A DNA stretch of 64,000 bases from Sorangium cellulosum So ce56 (GCF_000067165.1 NC_010162.1:4856501-4920500); one strand, 5' to 3'; counted from the stretch's first letter, positions 1 to 9,461 are shown. Made by a program: numbers and translations. Notes: generated by a model not told the origin, from the sequence alone.

Positions 1-229
1 GGCTGCCGCCGAATCTCCGAAGGAAATTCACGGCCCCGTGCTGGGCGCCGCTCGTCGCCACCGCCTGCTCCTGGATCCGCGCGATCTCCTCGATGAAGAT
101 CCTCCCCATCGCCGTCGCGACCTTCGCGCGAAATGCAGCTAGGCGCCGGATCTCGAATGGCAGCGAAAGCACCCATTGTCTCACCGGTACCGCCAGCAGC
201 ACCCGATCCACGAGGTCCATGGCGAGCAT
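1..229 (-). mobile_element. IS91-type (Y2) transposase fragment, cut by window edge
   Basis: Reading the minus strand from an ATG at 229 to the window edge gives an open frame of about 76 residues. It contains RVLLAVPVRQWVLSLPFEIR and ends with AVNFLRRFGGS. This pattern (PVRQWVLSLP, then a hydrophobic helix, then an R-x-x-FGS stretch before a His-rich part) is that of IS91-like transposases with a zinc-binding N-terminus. The N-terminal zinc-binding part is absent: upstream the frame runs into the 3' end of the anti-sigma gene, so this is a 5'-truncated remnant. Whether the rest is intact lies outside the window. Family assignment is from memory of the motif. Confidence 0.65.
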
Positions 230-245
230 CTCGGGGGGCTGGGCC

Positions 246-950
246 TCACACCCCTTTGGTGTCGACGTAGGGATCGAGGCTGTCCGAGCGCCGAGCGACG
301 TCGGTGCGGAGCGCCCGTACTCCGAGCATGCGCCGGCCCAGGAGAGCGCCGACCGCAATGAGGATCCCGAGCGGGACCACGTGGCCTGCGAGCACGTGCG
401 GCAGGTTCGTTAGCGGGCACCACAGATCGACGAGTGCGGCGGCCCACGCACCGCATACTGCGCCGATTGCGGCGCCGAGCGCCCAGGGGCTGCGCGGCTC
501 GGCGCCGCGTCGTAGCGTGAGCAGCGATCCAAGTGGCAGGGTCGCCATCGCCAGGGTGTAGCCGAGGCAGCGCCAGCCGACGCGCGCGAACGGCTCGGGG
601 TACGTGCCGTGAAAGGCGTGCGTCCAGGCAGTCAGCGCGATCGGCGTGACTAGCCCCGCGAGGAGCACCACGACGGGCGACCGCCCGAGCGTCGCGCGGC
701 CGCGCCACAGCACCAGCCACGAGAGCGCCGCGCAGAAAAGGCTCCAGCCGCCGGCGGTCGCGAGCGTGAGCCCGAGGGGCCGGCCCGCGGAGTGCTCGAG
801 CCCGCCAGCTGCCTCGAAGATCGCGAGCGCCAGTACGATCGACGAGATGAGGATGGCGAACCCTCGCCGCCGCGCCTCGGGGCGCGTGGGCGAAGGCGTC
901 GCCTCCGCGGCGGCCAGCACGCGTGCCTTGAGCGCGTCCTCGTCGATCAT
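246..950 (-). CDS. NrsF-like (DUF1109) membrane anti-sigma factor
   Basis: The 234-residue protein has about six hydrophobic helices: roughly residues 30-48, 64-82, 92-110, 128-146, 158-176 and 190-208. A soluble N-terminus of about 27 residues precedes them. A conserved-looking Cys and His sit near the C-terminal helices (DLWCPLTNLPHVLAGH). This layout matches the NrsF/DUF1109 anti-sigma family, whose genes typically lie next to ECF sigma genes. Here the gene lies 189 nt downstream of, and on the same strand as, an ECF sigma gene. GGAAG lies about 6 nt before the ATG. Inference: it holds that sigma factor at the membrane until a signal arrives. The 3' end abuts a transposase remnant, so the C-terminus could be altered. 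Confidence 0.6.
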   Translation of the reverse strand: MIDEDALKARVLAAAEATPSPTRPEARRRGFAILISSIVLALAIFEAAGGLEHSAGRPLGLTLATAGGWSLFCAALSWLVLWRGRATLGRSPVVVLLAGLVTPIALTAWTHAFHGTYPEPFARVGWRCLGYTLAMATLPLGSLLTLRRGAEPRSPWALGAAIGAVCGAWAAALVDLWCPLTNLPHVLAGHVVPLGILIAVGALLGRRMLGVRALRTDVARRSDSLDPYVDTKGV

Positions 951-1139
951 GGACGGCTTCCAGCGAGCTCTGGTGCTAGGGGCGCGCGGTGCATTGGGGT
1001 GCCTCAGCCCGGAATACGCACGGGCGCGCGGTCGGTCCCGCGAGAAAGGTGACGTAGCGGCGAATCTCTCGGGGCCGACCGGCGCTCCTGCCTCGGGAAG
1101 CTGCGTCCCCCTCGCGCCGACGAGCGCGCCCGCAGCGCG

Positions 1140-1763
1140 TCATCGCTCGTTCCCCTGCGGGTCCGCAGCGTCGCCGATGCCCAGCGTAGCGCGTAGCGCC
1201 TCGTAGGCGCGAAACACGCGCTGCTTCACCGCCGACGCCGTCGTGCCGAGCACCTGCGCCGCCTCGGCCACCGTGAGCCCGTCGCCGCGCACGAGCTGGT
1301 AGGCCGCGCGCTGAGGCTCGGGCAAGCGCTCGAACTCCGCGCTCGCGCGAGCGGCCATCTGCTTCGTCGAGGCGACCTCCTCGGGGATCGCGTCGCGCGA
1401 GACCCGGAGATGGAGCGCGCCCGCGCCGTCGTCGGCCGAGTCGAAGAGGACCTCGTTCTTGCGACGGCGGCGCGAATCGATGAGCAGCCGCCGCCCGATC
1501 GCGAAGGCCCATGGGGTCACGTCCGACCCCCGGACGAAGCTTTGCCGCGCGCGGTGCATCTGGAGCAAGGTCTGCTGGGTGAGATCCTCCGCGTGAGCGT
1601 GATCGCGCGTGTGGCGAAGGAAGAAGGCTCCGAGCCGCGGCGCGAGCAGGTCATAGATCTCCCCGAACGCCTTGGCGTCGCCATCGGCGTAGCGATCCAT
1701 CGCCGCGCTGAGCGCCGCCCGTTGGTCCCGTTGCTGGTCCGACTCGCTCGCGGGCATGGGCAT
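1140..1763 (-). CDS. ECF-family RNA polymerase sigma factor
   Basis: The 207-residue protein has the two-domain build of ECF sigma factors. Region 2 is around residues 25-95, with AEDLTQQTLLQMHRA and the DNA-melting/-10 segment PWAFAIGRRLLIDSRRR. Region 4 is around residues 140-195, with LTVAEAAQVLGTTASAVKQR as the helix-turn-helix. There is no region 3 and no extra C-terminal domain. It is followed by the NrsF-like gene, its probable anti-sigma factor. An alternative ATG lies two codons inside the chosen one. The target regulon cannot be read from the sequence. A divergent lectin-like gene begins 283 nt away, so it could be a target, but no promoter motif is clear enough to claim. Confidence 0.85.
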   Translation of the reverse strand: MPMPASESDQQRDQRAALSAAMDRYADGDAKAFGEIYDLLAPRLGAFFLRHTRDHAHAEDLTQQTLLQMHRARQSFVRGSDVTPWAFAIGRRLLIDSRRRRKNEVLFDSADDGAGALHLRVSRDAIPEEVASTKQMAARASAEFERLPEPQRAAYQLVRGDGLTVAEAAQVLGTTASAVKQRVFRAYEALRATLGIGDAADPQGNER

Positions 1764-2046
1764 CCGACGTCCTAGGATACGCTTACGAGCGGATTATGTC
1801 TCCCTGGATCCTCACGGGCGGCATTGCGGTCGAATACGCTGGTGCGCACGGGCGGTCCCGCGGAGAGGCGAGAGCGGGCGACGAATTTTTGCGCGACCTG
1901 CGTTACTGGCTCGGGCGAGCTGCGTATACCCGAACGGAGGCGGCGCTCGCGACGAAGGGGCTCGTCGCGCGAGGCGTCGCGTCTCCAACGCGGTCCATGA
2001 TCGAGCTGGTAAGGAACGCAATCAGCGAAGCAGGAGGGGAGAAATC

Positions 2047-3903
2047 ATGGGTGACACACTGAATCCTGGGGGCGAGCTGGTGCTCGGACAGCGTGTCGTG
2101 TCGGCAGACGGCAAGAGCCGCCTTACGTTTGGCGGTGATGGGGACCTCGTCCTCTCAGTGAAGAGGCTATCGAGGAATTTCTGGCTCCCTCGTTGGGCGT
2201 CTGGAACGGCCGGACGAGGCGCCGATCGCTGCGCCATGCAGGGCGACGGCAACCTCGTGATCTACGCAGGCGCGACACCTCTGTGGGCCTCGAACACCGC
2301 CGGCAGCCCGAATGCGCGACTGGTCGTACAGGACGACGAGAACGTCGTTCTCTACCTGGGCGCGACCCCGATCTGGAGCACCGACACCTGGGTGAAGCCC
2401 GCTGTCCGCACCTCGTTCGCCCCCACGCGGCATGGGTTTCGCTTCGCCAACGGCTTTCCGAACGTCACGATCGCAGGGATCAACTTCGGCTTCCAGGGCT
2501 TGTGCGGGGGTATGTCGTGGGCGGCGCTCGACTACTTCCATGCGTCGGAGCACACGCCGGACCAGACCACGAAGCCGGACGTAAACGCCGACCCGCTCGG
2601 CATCTTCATCATGAGCCGGCACATCCAGGCGTCGCTCAACAGCAGCAACGTAGGCCATTGGATGCCGATGCTCTTGAACCCGGATGACAATGCGGTGAGA
2701 CACTGGTCAACGCACGATGAGTGGAAGAAGCTCAAGGCGTCGCTCGACGCGGGGGCGCCGATCCCGATCGGCCTGGCGAAGTTCCTGGACGCATTCGGCT
2801 CACACGTCGTCGTCGCCACAGGCTACCAGGAAGGCAAGGGCGACTTCACGATCTACTGTTACGATCCCAACGAGGTGAACGGCGAGTGCATTCTCTACCT
2901 GGACCGGAGCTGGAAGCACTGGCGGTTCTTCCCATCGGGGGGCACCAGCGGCGACTTCCGTGGGTACTTCGTCCAGGACGGGTATTCGAGCATTCCACTC
3001 TTCAGTGTGCCCGTTGCGGGGCGGCGGCTGGTTCTGTACGATCACGCTGCTGGCGAGGGCGACGTGGTCGGGTTCCTCAACGATGGCGACGTCGCCCTGG
3101 ATCGCACGAACCGCGGCTGGCGCAAGAGCTGGAGCGCGCTGTGCGCAGGCAACTTCCTCGGTGACGGCAGCGCCTGCATCGCGCTCTACGATCGTGGTTC
3201 CGGAGATGCCGACCTGGTGGCGTTCGACGGCCGCGGCGCGCTGCGCCTCGACCACACGCACAGCGGCTGGCGCAAGAGCTGGGATCTCGTCGCGGCCGGA
3301 GACTTCCTGGGCAACGGCCGGAGCCAGCTGCTGCTTTACGATCGCGGCGCGGGCGAGGCCGCTATCGTGGGCTTCGACGGCCATGGCGCGTTCAACTTCG
3401 ACCACACGCACAGCGGCTGGCGCAAGAGCTGGGATCTCGTCGCGGCCGGAGACTTCCTGGGCAACGGCCGGAGCCAGCTGCTGCTTTACGATCGCGGCGC
3501 GGGCGAGGCCGCTATCGTGGGCTTCGACGGCCATGGCGCGTTCGACTTCGACCGCACGCACAGCGGCTGGCGCAAGAGCTGGGATCTCGTCGCGGCCGGA
3601 GACTTCCTGGGCAACGGCCGGAGCCAGCTGCTGCTTTACGATCGCGGCGCGGGCGAGGCCGCTATCGTGGGCTTCGACGGCCATGGCGCGTTCAACTTCG
3701 ACCGCACGTACAGCGGCTGGCGCAAGAGCTGGGATCTCGTCGCGGCCGGAGACTTCCTGGGCACCGGCCGGAGCCAGCTGCTGCTGTACGATCGCAGCGC
3801 AGGCGAGGCCCATAAAGTGGGCTTCGACGGCCATGGCGAGCTAGTGTCGAATCATACGAACAAGGGCTGGCGGAAGACCTGGTCCCTCATCGCGCCACTC
3901 TGA
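2047..3903 (+). CDS. B-lectin / cysteine-peptidase-like / FG-GAP repeat protein
   Basis: Translation from ATG 2047 (preceded by GGAGGGG) gives 618 residues. Residues about 5-115 form a bulb-type lectin domain with two QxDxNxVxY mannose-binding motifs, QGDGNLVIY and QDDENVVLY. Residues about 135-310 contain GLCGGMSWAALDYF, SHVVVATGY and YDPNE, which fit a Cys-His-Asp/Asn order of a papain/C39-like fold; peptidase activity is inference. Residues about 325-615 are roughly 50-residue blade-like repeats (LLLYDRGAGEAAIVGFDG, SGWRKSWDLVAAGDFLG), resembling FG-GAP/VCBS propellers. The central copies are almost identical at DNA level. No classical signal peptide is present. It stands alone, divergent from the sigma gene. 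A secreted carbohydrate-binding effector is plausible but unproven. Confidence 0.7.
   Translation: MGDTLNPGGELVLGQRVVSADGKSRLTFGGDGDLVLSVKRLSRNFWLPRWASGTAGRGADRCAMQGDGNLVIYAGATPLWASNTAGSPNARLVVQDDENVVLYLGATPIWSTDTWVKPAVRTSFAPTRHGFRFANGFPNVTIAGINFGFQGLCGGMSWAALDYFHASEHTPDQTTKPDVNADPLGIFIMSRHIQASLNSSNVGHWMPMLLNPDDNAVRHWSTHDEWKKLKASLDAGAPIPIGLAKFLDAFGSHVVVATGYQEGKGDFTIYCYDPNEVNGECILYLDRSWKHWRFFPSGGTSGDFRGYFVQDGYSSIPLFSVPVAGRRLVLYDHAAGEGDVVGFLNDGDVALDRTNRGWRKSWSALCAGNFLGDGSACIALYDRGSGDADLVAFDGRGALRLDHTHSGWRKSWDLVAAGDFLGNGRSQLLLYDRGAGEAAIVGFDGHGAFNFDHTHSGWRKSWDLVAAGDFLGNGRSQLLLYDRGAGEAAIVGFDGHGAFDFDRTHSGWRKSWDLVAAGDFLGNGRSQLLLYDRGAGEAAIVGFDGHGAFNFDRTYSGWRKSWDLVAAGDFLGTGRSQLLLYDRSAGEAHKVGFDGHGELVSNHTNKGWRKTWSLIAPL
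3241..3840 (+). repeat. 150-bp tandem repeats inside the lectin-like gene
   Basis: Four in-frame 150-bp units start at 3241, 3391, 3541 and 3691. Units 2 and 3 differ only at two positions near the start of the unit (AAC/GAC and CAC/CGC codons), and the last roughly 135 bases of units 1-3 are identical. Unit 4 carries several substitutions near its end. More diverged copies flank the block on both sides. Each unit encodes one 50-residue propeller-type repeat. The near identity indicates recent expansion or gene conversion, and copy number may vary between strains. Confidence 0.95.
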
Positions 3904-4101
3904 CTCTTCTCTGACGCTCATGCGGCAAGAGGGGGGGTATTAGTTGCTCAGGGGACCATTCTAGCGAGAAGAATCTCATCGCTATGTCGACGGAGAGGTC
4001 GACGTCCAAATCCACCATTCGCGCGCTCGAGGTGGCCACGGAAGCGGATGGAAGCCAAGAACGATCTAGCAACTCGCCAAGGGGCGAGAAATGGATGGAA
4101 T

Positions 4102-4473
4102 ATGGCGTTTTTCGAGTTTGCCAGCGGGATGCTGAAGGGGGTCGCCGGGCCGCTCATCGAAGTCGGCATTGCTGGTCAGGGGAGCGTCGTGCTCCAGATG
4201 AAGGCGAGCCACCTCAATGGGAATACGATCAATCGCGAGGCATTGTTGGAGGCGACCTGGAGCTTCGCGTTCGCTCCGAATGCCGCGTTCTCTGTCAGTG
4301 CCGCTGGTCCGACCCCCCCAAGAGACGGCACCCGTGATGGCGGTACGTCCGCGGGCGTAGGGGTGCAACTCCCCATCGAGCTGCTGCCGGTCTTTCTGGC
4401 GCTGCTCGGCCCCTCGATGAACGGCACCATTTCGTTCGTACTCTCACCGACATCTCTCACGGTCACCCCGTAG
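4102..4473 (+). CDS. small hypothetical protein
   Basis: An open frame reads MAFFEFASGMLKGVAG and ends with SFVLSPTSLTVTP (123 residues from ATG 4102). An in-frame ATG at 4048 would add 18 residues, and neither start has a convincing ribosome site. The C-terminal half is hydrophobic (VQLPIELLPVFLALLGPSM) and the protein has no Cys. I do not recognise a family. It lies downstream of the lectin-like gene on the same strand, about 200 nt away. Amino-acid composition looks coding, but the call rests on open frame and codon usage only. Confidence 0.45.
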   Translation: MAFFEFASGMLKGVAGPLIEVGIAGQGSVVLQMKASHLNGNTINREALLEATWSFAFAPNAAFSVSAAGPTPPRDGTRDGGTSAGVGVQLPIELLPVFLALLGPSMNGTISFVLSPTSLTVTP

Positions 4474-5099
4474 GCTGTGGAGTGAAGGCGGCCCCCTCGA
4501 TCGATGGACAGATTGATGATATAGAGTCACGTTCCCAGGAGGGGTGCGGATCGCGTAAGGTTCTCTATGTCAACCAGCGCGTGCAGCGTGGCTGTGCGGT
4601 GGAACGGCGCCTACGAGGAGATTGACATTCGGATCGCGTTTGGATTTCCTGGCCCTGGAATGCCCGGCATGCACGCGCCCTCGCCGCTCCGTCAGGCGCT
4701 CGACGAGTGTCGATGAAATACGTGGTGGGAGCCGCGCTCACGGATTGGGCGCGCGAGGTCCTCGACCGTGAAGGCCATGTTTACGGCGTTCCGCGTGCCG
4801 ATCTGCTTCACCGGCGACCTTGGTTGAGGTGCGTCCCGACGCCTCGCGACGCGCGGCATGTCGGTCTCAGCCCGTCGTCGGGCACGGCGCGTTGCGTACC
4901 ACGGTCTTGCCGTCTGGGCTGCGCCGCGCGGGGCCCGCTCTTTCGGCCCATGAACGAGGCGTCGCGACGCTCGTGGCCCCGGCAATTCGGTTCGCCACGC
5001 CACGCTGCCTCGCGCAGCGATCGGGCTTCTTTTACCTACGCACTGGGTGCGCGCGCCCGCTTGAGCCGGACGGCTCACGCTGGGGTCAGGATCTGCGGC
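4474..5099. other. gene-poor interval with one possible short ORF
   Basis: This stretch lies between the small hypothetical gene and the 3' end of mprF. The best candidate is a 49-codon plus-strand frame, ATG 4567 to TGA 4716, beginning MSTSACSVAVRWNGAYEEID. An ATG at 4713 overlaps its stop and opens a second frame (MKYVVGAALTDWAREVLD). That second frame soon becomes Arg/Ser-rich and unlike a real protein, so it may be a decayed gene. Nothing else in the interval can be supported. Confidence 0.3.
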
Positions 5100-7637
5100 T
5101 CAGCGGCCTAGCACCCCCTTGACGCCCCCGGACTGGAGCACGATGAGGTCCGAGATCACCTGAGGGAGCTTCAGCCCCGGCGGATAGGCGAGATAGCGGG
5201 GAGACCAGACGGGTCCAAATTTCTCCTTGTACTCTCGCAGTCCCTTGAAGTGATAGGGCCTCTCGGTCTCGAACATGATGTGCGCGATGCGGGTCCACGC
5301 GGGCGCGCCCCGGTGCTGCTCGACGCCGGACAGGGGCGCGACTCCAAAGTCGAACCAGCGGTATCCTTCGCGCTGCCCCCAAAGCAGCAGCTGTAGAAGA
5401 ATATAATCCATCACCCCGCGGGGCGAATCGGGCCGGTGTCTCATGAGGTCGATGGACAGCTCCTCGACGACCATGAGGACATTGCAGAAGGCGAGGATGT
5501 GGCGCTCGTCGCGGAGGAGCGCGATGGGTGAGCGCTCGAGATAGCTCGGGCTGAAACAGCCGTTCGAGAAGCGCTTCTCGCGCGTTTCCTTGGCGCTGAG
5601 CCACAGATCGGAGGTCACCTTCAGCGCGGGGAGGATCGGCGGAACGTTCGCCGGGGCGACCAGCTCGAACTGGTAAGGCGGGCGATCGAACTTGCGCTGG
5701 ATCTGGCGAAGCGCTTTGCGTTCGTGACCCTCCAGCGAGAAGGCGCCGAGATCCACCCGCGCCGTCTCCCCGATCTTGACGAGCCGGAGGCCCAGATCAA
5801 CGTAGCGGAAGAGCCATTCTGGTCGGACCTGGTAGAAGACCGGCCAGGCGTCGTACTCGTCGCAGAGCTCCCGGAAGCGCCGGAGCAGCTCCGCCGCCTC
5901 GTCGCCGGGCCCGATCGGATCGCCAAGGCAGATCCAGCTGCGCCGCTGGACGCTGAACATCAAGAAGGACCTGCCGCTCTCGCTGAAGAGGAGCGACTTG
6001 TCCCCGAGGCGCGCCAGGCAGGCGAGGGTATCTCGAGCGGCGCCGATGAGCCGCTCGGCGCGCGCGAGATCGCTCGGGCTCGCCACGCGCGCCCGGACGG
6101 GAGGTGGTCGCATGAGCTTCGCCCAGGCGAGGAGCATCGCGGTCGCCAGAGCGGCCACCGAGGCCCTGAGCGCCCGGGGGGCGTCGCTGGCGGTCAGGAA
6201 CTGCCAGAGTGTTTGTGCCGAGTAGGCGGCGTGACGCCGAGAGAAGACGGTGAGGCTCACACCGCCGATGATCACCAGCGAGATCGCCACGCTCCAGGCC
6301 GGGGAGAAGGCGTCGTCGAACAGCGACGACCGCCGGTAGAAGCGGGCCCGCAAGGTCACGAAGAGGGCGAGCAGACAGGCTACGCCGGCCGCGTGCCAGG
6401 GCGGGTGTCCCCGGGCGGCGCCCAGGAGGGTCGCCACGACGAGCAGGACGACGGTCAAATGGAAGGCCCCGGCCAGCCGGCGCTGGATGCCCCGAGCGAG
6501 GAACAGGAGCGCCGCTCCCGCGACGCTCCCGAGCAGGCGCGAGAGCTCGAGAAGGGTGTCGGGGATGAAGTGGTTGAGCCGGCCGAAGGCGGCGCCGCCG
6601 GGATAGGCGTTCGTCAGGACGAGCGCCGCTCCCGCGAGGAACGTGCCTGCCGCGGCGATCGACGGGGAAAAGTCACACAAGACCTGCAGGCCGGCGACGG
6701 CCATCGTGGAGAGAGCGCGGCCGCGCTCCTGCAGCTCGCGCAGGAGCCACGCGAGCAGCGCGAGGGCGAGCGGCACGAGGTAGTAAAGAGCACGGTAGGC
6801 GATCAGCCGCCCCGCGAGGGCGGGGGCGGACGCAGCGCCTGAACCCGTGAGGAGCAGGAGCGAGACCGATTCGAAGACGCCGATGCCCCCCGGCACCTGG
6901 CTCGCGATGCCCGCGAGCTGCGCGAGCAGAAAGGCAGTGAGGACGCGCGGAATCGAGATCGAAAGCACATCGCCGGCCATCGCGGCGAGGACCGAGCCGG
7001 CCAGGGCCCAGTCGATGACACCGAACGCGATCCCGGCCAGGGCGAACCGGGGCGCGGGCGGCGCTAGCGAGAGGCTCCGTAGACGCAGCGGGCGTCCTCG
7101 CGCGCAGAGCCCCACGTAGACGGCGACGAGCACGAGGAGGACTCCCCCGATGAGCCGCTGCCACGCCGAGACCACCGAGAACCCAGTGACGGGCACAGCC
7201 AGAGACAGCAGCCCCGCCAGAACGGCCATGCCCATCCAGTAGGACAGGAGGTTGAAGGCAACAATCCTGGCCACCGCACGTGGCGAGACTCCCCAGCCGG
7301 AGTAAAGGCGCCATCGCACCGCACCGCCGGTCAAGGGCGACATGCCCAGGCTCTGGCTGATCCCATACGCGACGAAGGAAGCGAACGCCGCCCGCCTGAA
7401 GGAGAGCCGCTCCCCTGCATAGCGCACCGCCAGCCATTCGTAACCGCTGAAGACCGCGTAGTTCACGGCCGTGACGAGGGCGGCAAGCGCGACCCGTCGG
7501 CCGGGCACGAGGCGGAGGCTCGCGACGACCTCGGCCGCCACCGTCGGGCGGACCAGGTGCTGCAGGGCCATGACGGCAATGACAAGCAGGCTGACAGCCA
7601 GGAGCAACCTGAGCGCGCGCAACATCCTGGCGATCAT
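5100..7637 (-). CDS. mprF: bifunctional phosphatidylglycerol lysyltransferase/flippase MprF
   Basis: The 845-residue protein has the two-part MprF build. Residues 1 to about 500 hold many hydrophobic helices and the flippase signature region (FVAYGISQSLGMSPLTGG, followed by AVRWRLYSGWG). The soluble C-terminal half (about 530-845) is the GNAT-like DUF2156 synthase, including EGYRWFDFGVAPLSGVE and FKGLREYKEKFGPVW. The family transfers an amino acid (lysine or alanine) from aminoacyl-tRNA to phosphatidylglycerol at the membrane and flips the product, reducing surface negative charge. The substrate amino acid cannot be told here. Start 7637 is chosen because GGGAGG lies 6 nt before it; an ATG at 7670 would add 11 residues without a ribosome site. 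Length matches the family. Confidence 0.9.
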   Translation of the reverse strand: MIARMLRALRLLLAVSLLVIAVMALQHLVRPTVAAEVVASLRLVPGRRVALAALVTAVNYAVFSGYEWLAVRYAGERLSFRRAAFASFVAYGISQSLGMSPLTGGAVRWRLYSGWGVSPRAVARIVAFNLLSYWMGMAVLAGLLSLAVPVTGFSVVSAWQRLIGGVLLVLVAVYVGLCARGRPLRLRSLSLAPPAPRFALAGIAFGVIDWALAGSVLAAMAGDVLSISIPRVLTAFLLAQLAGIASQVPGGIGVFESVSLLLLTGSGAASAPALAGRLIAYRALYYLVPLALALLAWLLRELQERGRALSTMAVAGLQVLCDFSPSIAAAGTFLAGAALVLTNAYPGGAAFGRLNHFIPDTLLELSRLLGSVAGAALLFLARGIQRRLAGAFHLTVVLLVVATLLGAARGHPPWHAAGVACLLALFVTLRARFYRRSSLFDDAFSPAWSVAISLVIIGGVSLTVFSRRHAAYSAQTLWQFLTASDAPRALRASVAALATAMLLAWAKLMRPPPVRARVASPSDLARAERLIGAARDTLACLARLGDKSLLFSESGRSFLMFSVQRRSWICLGDPIGPGDEAAELLRRFRELCDEYDAWPVFYQVRPEWLFRYVDLGLRLVKIGETARVDLGAFSLEGHERKALRQIQRKFDRPPYQFELVAPANVPPILPALKVTSDLWLSAKETREKRFSNGCFSPSYLERSPIALLRDERHILAFCNVLMVVEELSIDLMRHRPDSPRGVMDYILLQLLLWGQREGYRWFDFGVAPLSGVEQHRGAPAWTRIAHIMFETERPYHFKGLREYKEKFGPVWSPRYLAYPPGLKLPQVISDLIVLQSGGVKGVLGR

Positions 7638-7892
7638 CGTCCTCCCTGTCGGCCCCGGTGAACCGAGCATCAGACCGCGACGCTCTGGCGAATGACGTCG
7701 GCATAGCGCTCGGTCCGCGCAAAGTTAGTCAGGAGGACGATGAATGGTCCGTGCCCCTGCTGCCCGCCCTGGAGGCGACCTCGTGCTCCGCTTGATCGCG
7801 GCGAGCAGCCACGGCGGACCGGAGCGGCCGATCATCGCGTGGAAACAGAGGAACGAGAGGCCGGCGAGGGGTCCCTCGCCCCCGGGCGGCGG

Positions 7893-9461
7893 CTACACCG
7901 CGCCGTCGCGGAGCCACTCGCCGAACCGCTCGCCGATCATCAGCGCTGTCAGGTTCGTGTTCACGCTCGGGATGGTCGGCATGATGCTCGCGTCCGCGAC
8001 GACGAGGCCCTCGACGCCGCGGACCCGCCCGCGCCCGTCGACCGCCGCCGAGACGTCCCCCTCGGGCCCCATCGGGGCCGTCCCGCACGGGTGGTAGCCC
8101 GAGCCGCAGCTCCGGGTGATCCACCGCTCCAGCGCCTCCCGCCGCATCAGCGTGCGCTCCGTTGGCCAGACGAACCAGCCGAGCTCGCGCATCGGCGCGG
8201 TGCGGGCGATCTCGTACGCGAGCGTGAGCGCGTCGACCGCGCGCGACAGGTCGTCTCGGTCGACGAGCATGTTCGAGGCGATGCGGGGCCGCGCGTGCGG
8301 GTCGGCGCTCGCGTGCTCGATGCGGCCGACGCCGCGCGGCTTGCCGATGCAGCACGCGATCGCGAACGCCGGTATCGTGAGGCGCGGGTGCAGCGGGAAG
8401 AACGAGCCCGGCTGGAGCATCACGTCGTTCGGGTACGGGCTGCCGCGCGACGTATAGCGGAGCATCGTCTGGACGAGCGGCTGGCGCAGGACGTCGATCA
8501 GGCCGCGGCGGCGCGGCCACAGGCCGATGACGGCCCCCGGATGATCGAGCAGCCGCGCCCCCACGGCGGGCACGTCGGACACGAGCGCGACCCCGAGGCG
8601 CGCGAGCTCGGCCCGCGGCCCGATCCCGCTGCGCAGCAGGATCCCCGGCGTCGCGATCGCGCCGGCGCTCAGCACGACCTTCCGCGTCGCGACGACCTCG
8701 ACGCGCCCGTCCGTCTCGATCTCGACCCCCTCGACGCGGCGGTTCCGCACGAGCACCCGCCGCACCGTCGTGCGCGGCCGGAGCCGCAGGTTCTCGCGCC
8801 GGCGCACCTCGGCGGTCAGGTAGCAGCGCGCCGCGCTCATGCGCTGTCCGTCGATCTTGTTCATCGCGTGCGGCCCGACGCCGCCGGGCGCGCGCGGATC
8901 GTTGGTGTCCGCGCACTCGGGGTAACCGAGCGCCCTGCACCCATCGACGAACGCCGCCTGCCACGGCACGAGCTCCTCGCGCCGGGCGCGGCGGATCGGC
9001 ACCGGGCCGCCCGTGCCGTGCCAGGGCTCGCCGAAGTCGAGATCGTCCTCGAGGCGCTTGAAATAGGGCAGGCAGGCGTCGAAGCCCCACTCGGGCAGGC
9101 CGAGCGCCGCCCACTCGTCGTAGTCGTACGGCTGGCCGCGGACCGCGATGCACGTGTTCACGGCCGACGAGCCGCCGACCACCTTGCCGCGCGGGAAGAG
9201 GAACATGATCTGCCCGGGCGTCGGCCGGTGGCGATAGCCCCAGTCGTGCGCGAGCCACGAGTTGCGGGTGCCGTCCCGGAGGTCCGCGGGCAGGCCTTCC
9301 GGGTCCGGGTAGTCCGGGCCCGCCTCGAGCAGCAGGACCTCGCGATCCGCGCGCTCCGTGACGCGCGCCGCGATCACGGCGCCCGCCGAGCCGGCCCCGA
9401 CGACGACGAGCTCAGCGGCGCCGGCCGGGCGGGGCGAAGAGGACAGTGACGATCGAAACAC
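7893..9461 (-). CDS. GMC-family FAD-dependent oxidoreductase
   Basis: From GTG 9461 the protein has 522 residues. Near the N-terminus is the dinucleotide-binding motif VVVGAGSAGAVIAARVTE, followed by LLLEAGPDY. The GMC signature GKVVGGSSAVN follows (about residues 95-105). The C-terminus has GSGYHPCGTAPMG, with the conserved active-site His, and ADASIMPTIPSVNTNLTALM. This is the layout of choline dehydrogenase/alcohol oxidase-like GMC enzymes, which oxidise an alcohol to an aldehyde using FAD; the substrate is unknown. The frame is open further upstream, to 9635, but those residues are Arg-rich and overlap the divergent gene's start, so the later GTG is preferred. The ribosome site is weak. 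Confidence 0.82.
   Translation of the reverse strand: MFRSSLSSSPRPAGAAELVVVGAGSAGAVIAARVTERADREVLLLEAGPDYPDPEGLPADLRDGTRNSWLAHDWGYRHRPTPGQIMFLFPRGKVVGGSSAVNTCIAVRGQPYDYDEWAALGLPEWGFDACLPYFKRLEDDLDFGEPWHGTGGPVPIRRARREELVPWQAAFVDGCRALGYPECADTNDPRAPGGVGPHAMNKIDGQRMSAARCYLTAEVRRRENLRLRPRTTVRRVLVRNRRVEGVEIETDGRVEVVATRKVVLSAGAIATPGILLRSGIGPRAELARLGVALVSDVPAVGARLLDHPGAVIGLWPRRRGLIDVLRQPLVQTMLRYTSRGSPYPNDVMLQPGSFFPLHPRLTIPAFAIACCIGKPRGVGRIEHASADPHARPRIASNMLVDRDDLSRAVDALTLAYEIARTAPMRELGWFVWPTERTLMRREALERWITRSCGSGYHPCGTAPMGPEGDVSAAVDGRGRVRGVEGLVVADASIMPTIPSVNTNLTALMIGERFGEWLRDGAV

Noticed and set aside
2800..3834. A minus-strand open frame of 344 codons with repeats opposite the lectin-like gene
   Set aside because: Mirror image of the 150-bp repeats; the plus strand has a good ribosome site and recognisable lectin motifs.
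4713..5111. Plus-strand frame starting MKYVVGAALTDWAREVLD
   Set aside because: Only the first 25 residues or so look protein-like; the rest is Arg/Ser-rich, and it runs into the end of mprF. Too weak to call, though it could be a decayed gene.
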